Positions 1 through 6,994 of a DNA stretch of 61,463 bases are shown piece by piece. Below the pieces are notes generated by a model that did no database searches, was not told the origin of the DNA, and saw only the letters and a list, made by a program, of their open reading frames with translations. Where the stretch lies: NCBI GenBank assembly GCA_030431485.1, contig JAUIIR010000018.1, positions 1 to 61,463 of the forward strand. Direction: 5' to 3'. This DNA is from Alphaproteobacteria bacterium (lineage in GTDB: Bacteria > Pseudomonadota > Alphaproteobacteria > Rhodobacterales > Rhodobacteraceae). Position 1 is the first letter of the stretch. Each line of letters opens with the position of its first letter. The position numbers were made by a program, and so were the translations under genes.

Positions 1-125
1 TTATGTTTGGCAGGCTCAAGGATTGGCGACGCGTGGCGACACGCTATGACCGCTGTCCCAAGGTCTTCCTCTCAGCCATCGCACTCGCTGCTGTCGTGAT
101 CTACTGGTTATGAATCCTGACCCTA
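1..125 (+). mobile_element. 3' end of an IS5-like insertion sequence (transposase C-terminus)
   Basis: Positions 3-113 read in frame as the last 36 residues of a transposase, including FGRLKDWRRVATRYDR and ending AAVVIYWL. The (F/C)RLKDxRRxATRYD block is typical of the C-terminus of IS5-superfamily DDE transposases. The rest of the element lies outside the window. The stop codon is followed within about 12 bases by CCTGACCC, a plausible terminal inverted repeat (reading GGGTCAGG on the other strand), after which the unrelated low-GC gene begins. The exact element boundary near 123-125 is inferred, because the partner terminal repeat cannot be seen. Confidence 0.72.
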
Positions 126-1490
126 AGCAATCATATGTTGGGAAAGGCGTAAAAGCATATCCCTCATAGGACCGAAAAACTCTTCCCTCAGAGACATTTG
201 CGGGTCAAGCAATCCAAAAACTTCTTCTGTCGGCTTTCGTGCCGCCTTTGTTCGAATGTCCTTTGCAGGAATGCAGTCAAAGAAAAAGTCTGGAAATTCG
301 TTTTTTAGAATCTTCGCCACATCAGCCTTGTCACCATCTAGTAGGCCAGCCACCTTCTTAAATCCGAGGTCCCTTAGGATAAGGCATAGGTGCCGGACGT
401 TATTAGCACCGCCCACCCCCCAGCCAAAGAAGTTGCCTGCCATTTGTATGCCGAGTTGCTCAGCAACCCGCGGATACAACAAAACATCCTCCTGTCCTTC
501 TGTGAGTATAATTCTGTCTTCTTGAAAAAACAGCTCTCTGGCGTCCAATCCGAAAACATGCGGATTATACAAGTTTCCGGCTGACAGTCTGCTCACCGAA
601 TCTTTTGACGCGTCGGTTAGCTGATAAATTTGTGATCCCGAATTTGTTGTCGTTACTCGCGCGAGTTGTGCTCCACGCACCAAGGCTCGCAAGTCGACAA
701 AGTACGGAGAATGCGTCGAGACAATTATTTGTCGATCACTCGCGAAACGAGTGAGAATGCTTGAAATGCGTTTTTGAAGGCTTGGATGAAGAGACAACTC
801 AGGTTCATCAATCGCCACAACACTTCCCGGACCCGAATCAAACAGCGAGTCTATGATCGAAAAGATGCTTACGATGCCTTCACCCATTCCATCACTGGAG
901 TGAGATTTTTGCCCATTGAAGAATTTGAGAAAATACTGTCCTTGATCGGATTGATCAATCGTCCATGTTGGTTCAAAACCCAGAGCCTCACTCAGAAGTT
1001 TGTTGAAGTCGGTGGGATTTTTTATTGTGCTGAATAGCCGATACTCGAAACCTGACAGAACTGATGAGCGTTGTGCAGGAAGTCCCGTATTTTTTTGGTA
1101 CTGATCGCGAGACCATTCTGACTTGCCAAAGTACGGATTGAATGCTCTTCGAGACGGAAGAACGAAGATAGGGAAGTTAGGGTCCACCCCATCACTTAAT
1201 GTCTCGCTGGAACCCTTGGTAATCGACCGGATCATTTCTTCTTTATCATTGATGATATATTTGATTTCGACGCTCTCAATGTCCGGGTTCCGTGTGCCAG
1301 CAGTAAAACTGACAGGCGCGCTCCCTTGTCTGGCACGCAAGCATTCAAGAATACTTGACTTTCCTGCATTGTTGGGGCCGGTCAGGAGCGTAAGGCCGCT
1401 TCCCGGTTCTCCGTTTGGGAAAGCGAAGTCTAGTGAACCTCGCTCCCGGAACCCGCGGTAGCCAAGAATTTCCATACGAGTAAGCGTCAT
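123..1490 (-). CDS. OLD-family ATPase/TOPRIM nuclease, probably truncated at its 3' end
   Basis: The protein is 455 residues. The N-terminus has an ABC/SMC-like ATPase fold with Walker A GPNNAGKSS (about residues 38-46), a signature-like SSDGMGEGI, Walker B SVVAIDEPELSLHP and a switch histidine in VSTHSP. The C-terminal half resembles a TOPRIM domain: acidic ILTEGQEDVLLYP and the DGDKAD acidic pair. This order defines OLD-type nucleases, which act in phage defence or DNA repair. The TAG stop at 123-125 falls exactly where the neighbouring insertion sequence appears to end, so the last residues were probably replaced or cut off by the insertion. The DNA is visibly more AT-rich than everything to its right, which suggests acquired DNA. 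An intact, naturally short OLD protein cannot be excluded. Confidence 0.75.
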   Translation of the reverse strand: MTLTRMEILGYRGFRERGSLDFAFPNGEPGSGLTLLTGPNNAGKSSILECLRARQGSAPVSFTAGTRNPDIESVEIKYIINDKEEMIRSITKGSSETLSDGVDPNFPIFVLPSRRAFNPYFGKSEWSRDQYQKNTGLPAQRSSVLSGFEYRLFSTIKNPTDFNKLLSEALGFEPTWTIDQSDQGQYFLKFFNGQKSHSSDGMGEGIVSIFSIIDSLFDSGPGSVVAIDEPELSLHPSLQKRISSILTRFASDRQIIVSTHSPYFVDLRALVRGAQLARVTTTNSGSQIYQLTDASKDSVSRLSAGNLYNPHVFGLDARELFFQEDRIILTEGQEDVLLYPRVAEQLGIQMAGNFFGWGVGGANNVRHLCLILRDLGFKKVAGLLDGDKADVAKILKNEFPDFFFDCIPAKDIRTKAARKPTEEVFGLLDPQMSLREEFFGPMRDMLLRLSQHMIA

Positions 1491-1739
1491 CCGGGGCCTA
1501 AGCTCTCACTTTTCATTGGCTTTTCAAGTGGGGAATCAACTTAGCGATAGCGCTTTATACAAGTAGTACCGCGTCTCTGGGTGCGAATTAGGAGAACCAC
1601 ATCCAAGTATTGATCGGAACCGGGTCAGGCGTCAATAACCGCTTTGAGAAGTGTTGCTTTGAGAAAGCCTCGATGGCGGGTTTGGGCCGTTTTATACGCA
1701 GCGCGAAACAGCGGGCGTAGCCCGCCGCGCATCGCCGGC

Positions 1740-2180
1740 GCGCCCCCACGCGGCGGCGATTTGGTGGGGCCAGTGCTCCGCTTTGAACTTCTTCGGACGT
1801 GGCGGGGATAAATCGAGGGATTCGACGGTCGGATCGCCACCGCGCGCGTCGGCGATACACGGCGGGTGAGCGGTGCGCGGAGAGGCGGCGATTTGGTGGG
1901 GCCATTGCTCCGCTGTGATCTTCTTCGGATGTGACCGGGATAAATCGAGGGAGTCGACGGTCGGATCGCCACCGCGCGCGTCGGCAATGCGCGGCGGGTG
2001 ATCGATGTGCGGAGGGGCGACGATTTGGTGGGGCCAGTGCTCCGCTTTGAACGTCTTCGCATGTGGCCGGGATAAATCGTGGGATCCGACGGTTGGAACG
2101 CCCCCGGCGCGCGTCGGCATTTTGACAGCATGCCTCTGGCATGACGCGCGGGTGGTGGGTGTTGTGCGGTTTGGTCGGGG
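1740..2180. repeat. 132-bp tandem repeat array (about 3 copies plus a decayed fourth)
   Basis: This is the main content of the 844-base stretch between the OLD gene and trkA. The block GATTTGGTGGGGCC starts at 1758, 1890 and 2022, and CGACGG starts at 1823, 1955 and 2087, so both give an exact 132-base period. A shortened echo (TTTGGTCGGGG near 2170) looks like a decayed fourth unit. Because 132 is a multiple of three and the unit is GC-rich, long open frames run through it on the minus strand. They are rich in R, P, H and S and look like no known protein, so I treat the array as non-coding. I see nothing convincing in 1491-1739 or 2245-2334. Confidence 0.8.
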
Positions 2181-2181
2181 G

Positions 2182-2244
2182 GTAGGGTGCGTGATTTCAC
2201 GCACCTTGGTTGGCGGTGATGATGCGTGCGAGCACGCACCCTAC
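2182..2244. repeat. Compound palindromic intergenic repeat (REP-like)
   Basis: The outer arms GTAGGGTGCGTG (2182-2193) and CACGCACCCTAC (2233-2244) are perfect 12-base inverted repeats. Two smaller hairpins nest inside: GGTGCGTGATTTCACGCACC (2186-2205, 9-bp stem, 2-base loop) and TGCGTGC-GA-GCACGCA (2223-2238). The element lies about 90 bases upstream of trkA and could act as a terminator, a leader structure or a dispersed repeat. No coding content is seen. Confidence 0.75.
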
Positions 2245-2334
2245 GGCATCGTCCTGCGCAATTGACCCGACACCGGACGTCTGCCACACAAGAGACTGCG
2301 TGACAGCCAAGGGGCCCGACTGCGGGCGCGGGAT

Positions 2335-3711
2335 ATGAAAGTTATCATCTGCGGAGCGGGTCAGGTCGGGTGGCAGATTGCACGGCATCTGTCGGGCGAG
2401 CGAAATGACGTGACCGTTGTCGACAACAATGCCGATCTGGTGCGGCGGGCGACGGACAGTCTGGATGTGCAGGGCATTGCGGGCTTTGCCTCGTATCCGG
2501 ATGTGCTGGATCAGGCGGGCGCGCGGGACGCGGATATGATCATCGCGGCGACCCATTCGGACGAGGTCAATATGGTGACCTGTCAGGTGGCGCATTCGGT
2601 GTTCGAGGTGCCGCGAAAGATCGCCCGGCTTCGGTCGAAAAGCTATCTGACGGCGATTTACTCGGACCTTTACCGGCGCGATCACATGCCGATCGACGTG
2701 GTGATCAGCCCCGAGATGGAGGTCGCGGAGGCGGCGCTGCAGCGTCTCAATGCACCGGCGGCGTTTGATACGGAAAAATTCCTGGATGGCGACGCGGCGC
2801 TGATGGGGCTGACGATTGACGAGGATTGTCCGATCATCAACACGCCGCTCCGGCAGCTGACGGATCTGTTCTCGACCCTGCGCAGCATCGTCGTGGGCAT
2901 CCGGCGCGAGGGCACTCTGTTTGCGCCCGAGTCCGGGGATCAGATCTTTGCGGGCGATTCCTGCTACGTGATGGCGCATAACGAAGACGTGCGGCGCACG
3001 CTGGAGATTTTCGGCAAGACCCATCGCAAACAGGAGCGTGTGGTGATTGTCGGCGGCGGCAATGTCGGTTTGATGGTCGCCAAGACGCTGGAGCAGCGCG
3101 CTGACCGGGTGCGGGTGAAGGTGATCGAACGAAACCGCAAGATCGCCGAACGGGCGGCTGAGGCGTTGGAGCGGACCATCGTACTGAATGGCGACGGGCT
3201 GGATGTGAGCCTGCTGGCCGAGGCCAATATCGAACGCGCCGATGCGGTTTTGTGTGTCACCGATGACGACAAGACCAATATGCTGGCGGCTGTGCGTGCC
3301 AAGTCCGAGGGGTGTCGGATGGCGATTGCGCTGATCAACGATCCGACGCTTGAGCCGCTGATGGAGCCGCTGGGGATCGACGCCTATATCAACCCACGCT
3401 CGGTCACTGTGAGTTCGATCCTGCGGCATTTCCGGCATGGGCGGGTGCGCGCGGTCTATTCCATTGGCGATGCCGAGGCGGAAGTGATCGAGGCGGAGGT
3501 GCTCTCAACCTCTCCGATGGCAGGTCAGAAGCTGCGCGATATCGACTTCCCCGAAGGCGTGATCGTCGGAGCCGTGCGCAAAGAGGGCAAGGTCAAGCGC
3601 CCGATCGGCTCAATGGTGATCGAGGAGGGCGATCAGGTGGTGCTTTTCACCCTAGCCAAAGATGTGCCGGAGGTCGAACGCCTGCTTCAGGTGTCGATCG
3701 ACTTCTTCTGA
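2335..3711 (+). CDS. trkA: Trk potassium uptake regulatory NAD-binding subunit TrkA
   Basis: This is a 458-residue cytoplasmic peripheral subunit that gates the Trk potassium channel. It has the duplicated RCK architecture of TrkA: the first Rossmann motif GAGQVGWQIA lies near residue 7 and the second GGGNVGLMVA near residue 239, each followed by a TrkA_C-type domain. The length matches the family. The ATG at 2335 begins directly at the first Rossmann strand (MKVIICGAG), which fixes the start. trkH follows 4 bases after the stop, so the two are almost certainly cotranscribed and work as one uptake system at the inner membrane. Confidence 0.95.
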   Translation: MKVIICGAGQVGWQIARHLSGERNDVTVVDNNADLVRRATDSLDVQGIAGFASYPDVLDQAGARDADMIIAATHSDEVNMVTCQVAHSVFEVPRKIARLRSKSYLTAIYSDLYRRDHMPIDVVISPEMEVAEAALQRLNAPAAFDTEKFLDGDAALMGLTIDEDCPIINTPLRQLTDLFSTLRSIVVGIRREGTLFAPESGDQIFAGDSCYVMAHNEDVRRTLEIFGKTHRKQERVVIVGGGNVGLMVAKTLEQRADRVRVKVIERNRKIAERAAEALERTIVLNGDGLDVSLLAEANIERADAVLCVTDDDKTNMLAAVRAKSEGCRMAIALINDPTLEPLMEPLGIDAYINPRSVTVSSILRHFRHGRVRAVYSIGDAEAEVIEAEVLSTSPMAGQKLRDIDFPEGVIVGAVRKEGKVKRPIGSMVIEEGDQVVLFTLAKDVPEVERLLQVSIDFF

Positions 3712-3715
3712 TCCG

Positions 3716-5230
3716 ATGGGGCTGCTCTACCGCCTGCCACTGATGTTGCTGCTGACGGGTATTGCGTCGGCGTCGATGATCCTGCCCGCGAGCGTCGCAC
3801 TTTGGGCGGATGCCCATCAGGATGCGCGGTCGTTCTTTTATTCCGGTCTCGTGGGGCTGATCGTCTGCGCGTTGATTGGGTTTGCCTTGGGCAACCGGCC
3901 GCACAATCGCAATGCCATCCGGCAGCTGATGTCGCTTCTGGCAAGCTTTATCCTGTTGCCTGCGGTTCTGGCGGTGCCGCTCTACGAATCGGTGCAGACC
4001 ACGTCCTTTCTGAACGCCTATCTCGAAATGGTGTCGAGCCTGTCCACAACCGGGCTTCCCGTGTTCGAACCGGAACGTCTGTCGATGGCAGAACACCTGT
4101 GGCGGGCACAGGTGGCATGGATGGGCGGGTTGCTGATGTGGGTGGCGGCTGCTGCGATTCTGGCACCGCTCAATCTGGGGGGCTTCGAGGTGACGTCTCT
4201 GGGCGAGCCGGGTCAGGATGTGATCGCAGGGGCCGCGCGCCGCGACACGGCCAATCCCGCAAGCCGGTTGGCGCGCAGTGCGGGTGTTCTTGTTCCAGCC
4301 TACATGCTGCTTACTCTGGCGCTTTGGGTGCTGTTGCTGGTCGCGGGGGACAGGCCCTTTGTTGCCGCGACGCATGCAATGAGCGTGATGTCGACGTCGG
4401 GGATCTCTCCGGTTGGCGGCCCGGACGGAGCAAGCAGCGGGATTGCGGGCGAAGCGATCATGGCGGTGTTTCTGCTATTCGCGCTGTCCCGCGTGACCTT
4501 CTCGCAAGATACGAGCAGCGCGCAGAAGGCGGGCTTGTTCTATGATCCGGAGTTCCGGCTTGGATTGCTGATCGTCCTGACGGTGCCAACATTGCTTTTG
4601 TTGCGCCATTTTGTGGCGGCTTTGGATATTGGCGACCAGAACAATGTGGTGGCAGCGCTTCGCGCCTTCTGGGGGGCGGCTTTTACGGTCTTGTCGTTCC
4701 TCACCACCCACGGGTTTGCCAGCGTGGACTGGATCGACGCTCAGGCTTGGTCGGGGCTTGAGACGCCGGGCCTGATCCTGATGGGGCTGGCCCTGATCGG
4801 GGGTGGCGTGGCTACTACTGCGGGCGGGGTTAAACTCCTGCGTGTGTTCGCTCTTCTGACCAATGGCATGCGTGAAGTGGACCGGCTGGTGCACCCGTCC
4901 TCGGTTGGTCGATCCGGTCTTGTGTCGCGCCGTACGCGGCGGGAAGGCGCGTTCATCGCCTGGGTCTTTTTCATGATCTTTGCGATCACGCTGGCTGCCA
5001 CCACCGTGGCCTTGGCCGCTTTCAGTATTCCGTTCGAGCAAGCCTTGGTGTTGGCGGTCGCCAGCCTGTCGAACTGCGGGCCGCTTGTTGAAGTGGTCGA
5101 GGCAGGACGGTTGACGCTGATCGAGCTGGGTCCGGGGCCGAAAGCTGTTGTCTCTATGGCGATGATCATGGGGCGGCTGGAAATGCTGGCCCTTGTGGTC
5201 ATTTTGATACCAGATCTCTGGCGTGACTGA
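3716..5230 (+). CDS. trkH: Trk-type potassium uptake channel subunit TrkH
   Basis: This is a polytopic inner-membrane protein of 504 residues with about ten hydrophobic segments. The selectivity-filter-like loops STTGLPV, STSGISPVGG, TTHGFASVDW and SLSNCGPL are spaced as in TrkH/KtrB channels with four pore repeats. The ATG at 3716 (MGLLYRLPLMLLL) starts the first membrane segment and comes 4 bases after the trkA stop, which argues against the longer frame that overlaps trkA. It passes K+ under control of TrkA. The last pore loop has SNCG instead of the commoner STxG pattern; the functional meaning is unknown. Confidence 0.93.
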   Translation: MGLLYRLPLMLLLTGIASASMILPASVALWADAHQDARSFFYSGLVGLIVCALIGFALGNRPHNRNAIRQLMSLLASFILLPAVLAVPLYESVQTTSFLNAYLEMVSSLSTTGLPVFEPERLSMAEHLWRAQVAWMGGLLMWVAAAAILAPLNLGGFEVTSLGEPGQDVIAGAARRDTANPASRLARSAGVLVPAYMLLTLALWVLLLVAGDRPFVAATHAMSVMSTSGISPVGGPDGASSGIAGEAIMAVFLLFALSRVTFSQDTSSAQKAGLFYDPEFRLGLLIVLTVPTLLLLRHFVAALDIGDQNNVVAALRAFWGAAFTVLSFLTTHGFASVDWIDAQAWSGLETPGLILMGLALIGGGVATTAGGVKLLRVFALLTNGMREVDRLVHPSSVGRSGLVSRRTRREGAFIAWVFFMIFAITLAATTVALAAFSIPFEQALVLAVASLSNCGPLVEVVEAGRLTLIELGPGPKAVVSMAMIMGRLEMLALVVILIPDLWRD

Positions 5231-5352
5231 GCGATACCCACACACTTGGCGAAATTCCTTGTTTTTCCACTGGAATTTAAGAGAGTGCCAAGACATAGTG
5301 ACCTCAAATCACGACTGTCGGCGCGACAAAAGCAAGAATAAAGGCAAATTTT

Positions 5353-5592
5353 ATGGCATCTGATAAGCAGAACCTTCAGGACGCATTTTTGAACCACGTC
5401 CGCAAGACGAAGGTGCCGGTGACTGTTTTCTTGATCAATGGCGTCAAATTGCAGGGCGTGATCACTTGGTTTGACAACTTCTGTGTGCTCCTGCGCCGGG
5501 ATGGGCAATCGCAGCTTGTCTACAAGCATGCCATCTCGACGATTATGCCGGCACAGCCGATCAATCTGTATGACGGCGAAGGCGACAATTGA
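5353..5592 (+). CDS. hfq: RNA-binding protein Hfq
   Basis: This 79-residue Sm-like RNA chaperone forms hexamers that pair small RNAs with mRNAs. The sequence begins [18 protein letters not shown] and carries the Sm1 block ([18 protein letters not shown]) and the Sm2 block ([10 protein letters not shown]) diagnostic of Hfq. It is short at the C-terminus, as is usual in alphaproteobacteria. hflX starts inside its stop codon, giving the classic hfq-hflX pairing. The 122 bases upstream probably hold its promoter, but I cannot assign boxes with confidence. Confidence 0.97.
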   Translation: MASDKQNLQDAFLNHVRKTKVPVTVFLINGVKLQGVITWFDNFCVLLRRDGQSQLVYKHAISTIMPAQPINLYDGEGDN

Positions 5593-6863
5593 AAGAACAT
5601 AACCCGCATGTGACCCGCGCGTGGGTCCTGCATCCGGACATCACAAGCGACCGACAGCGCCGGGCGGCCAAACCTGCTTTGGCTGAAGCCGTTGCATTGG
5701 CTGCAGCTTTGCCAGGGCTGGATGTTGCCGGCAGTGACGTTGTGCGCCTGCCCAAACCTCAGCCGGGTGCCTTGTTCGGCAGTGGCAAGATTGATGAGCT
5801 TGCTGCGCTGTTCAAGGCTAAGGAAATTGAGCTGGTCCTTGTTGATGGACCTGTAACACCGGTTCAGCAGCGCAATCTCGAAAAAGCCTGGGGCGTCAAA
5901 TTGCTCGACCGAACGGGCCTGATCCTTGAGATCTTCAGCGACCGGGCTGCCACCCGCGAGGGGGTGCTGCAGGTCGAAATGGCGGCGCTCAGCTATCAGC
6001 GGACGCGTCTGGTACGCGCCTGGACCCACCTTGAACGCCAGCGTGGCGGGCTGGGGTTTGTCGGCGGGCCCGGGGAAACTCAGATCGAAGCGGACCGCCG
6101 CGCGATTGACGATCAGCTTGTTCGTCTGCGTCGCCAGCTTGACAAGGTGGTCAAAACCCGGGGCCTGCACCGCGCCGCGCGCGCTAAGGTGCCTTATCCG
6201 ATTGTTGCTCTGGTGGGCTATACGAACGCCGGGAAATCCACGCTGTTCAATCGGTTGACGGGCGCTGAAGTGATGGCCAAGGACATGCTCTTTGCAACAC
6301 TCGATCCAACCATGCGGGCTGTGCGCCTTCCAGATGGGCCAGAGGTCATCCTGTCAGATACCGTGGGCTTTATCAGTGACCTGCCGACCGAACTGGTCGC
6401 GGCGTTTCGTGCCACGCTGGAAGAGGTGCTTGCAGCGGACCTGATCCTGCATGTGCGCGATATCAGTCATTCCGCGACGGAAGAACAGGCGCAGGATGTG
6501 CGCGACATTCTGAACTCGCTTGGTGTGACCGACACCACGCCACTTCTGGAGGTCTGGAACAAGATCGACGCGATGGACGCGGACGAGCGCGCCGCAGCGC
6601 AGGCCCGGGCAGACCGGGACGAGTGCGTTTTCGCAACATCGGCACTGACAGGCGACGGTCTTTATCCCTTGCTGGCTGCGGTCAATCGTCTGCTTGAAGG
6701 TGAACGACGGGCAGAAACGCTGCATCTGGGGTTTGACGAGGGACGCAAGCGCGCGTGGCTTTTTGAAAAAGCATTGGTCGAAAACGAGACGCAGGACGAG
6801 ACAGGTTATTCGCTTGAGGTGCGTTGGTCTGCCAAAGATGCACGCCAATTTGAGACACTGTAG
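5589..6863 (+). CDS. hflX: GTPase HflX
   Basis: This is a 424-residue ribosome-associated GTPase linked to splitting of stalled ribosomes and heat-shock recovery. The N-terminal HflX domain contains the [19 protein letters not shown] region (residues about 152-167). The G domain has G1 GYTNAGKST near residue 210, G3 DTVGF and G4 NKID. Translation appears to begin at a TTG whose second and third bases belong to the hfq stop codon (TTGA), so the two are translationally coupled. A GTG at 5610 is an alternative start. A hairpin-bearing repeat follows the gene. Confidence 0.95.
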   Translation: MKEHNPHVTRAWVLHPDITSDRQRRAAKPALAEAVALAAALPGLDVAGSDVVRLPKPQPGALFGSGKIDELAALFKAKEIELVLVDGPVTPVQQRNLEKAWGVKLLDRTGLILEIFSDRAATREGVLQVEMAALSYQRTRLVRAWTHLERQRGGLGFVGGPGETQIEADRRAIDDQLVRLRRQLDKVVKTRGLHRAARAKVPYPIVALVGYTNAGKSTLFNRLTGAEVMAKDMLFATLDPTMRAVRLPDGPEVILSDTVGFISDLPTELVAAFRATLEEVLAADLILHVRDISHSATEEQAQDVRDILNSLGVTDTTPLLEVWNKIDAMDADERAAAQARADRDECVFATSALTGDGLYPLLAAVNRLLEGERRAETLHLGFDEGRKRAWLFEKALVENETQDETGYSLEVRWSAKDARQFETL

Positions 6864-6882
6864 CGGCTCGTCAGCGCGGATC

Positions 6883-6943
6883 TTCTTTGTTTGAGAAATA
6901 TCCCGGGGGAGGCGCCCGAAAGGTCGGCGGGGGCGGAGCCCCC
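6883..6943 (+). repeat. Dispersed intergenic repeat, copy A, ending in a GC hairpin
   Basis: The segment begins TTCTTTGTTTGAGAAATAT, continues through CCGGGGGAGGC and ends in the hairpin GGGGGC-GGA-GCCCCC (6929-6943). A closely similar sequence lies in reverse orientation at 36307-36366. Both copies sit directly 3' of a gene (hflX here, gpt there), in the orientation that puts the hairpin distal, so a terminator role is plausible. Here it also separates the convergent hflX and acylase genes. Confidence 0.75.
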
Positions 6944-6994
6944 ATTGTGCACCGCTTGATATCGTCCAGCTGTCCAGACGGTCCGATTGATTTG

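Noticed and set aside
1740..2180. CRISPR array
   Set aside because: The units are contiguous 132-base tandem repeats without unique spacers, and no cas genes are in view.
1588..2287. Long minus-strand frames across the tandem repeats, rich in Arg, Pro, His and Ser
   Set aside because: All three minus frames stay open because the 132-base period is a multiple of three and the unit is GC-rich. There is no ribosome site and no known domain, so these are taken as artefacts of the repeat.
2197..3438. 413-residue minus-strand frame opposite trkA
   Set aside because: It is a shadow of trkA with no recognisable domain and no ribosome site.
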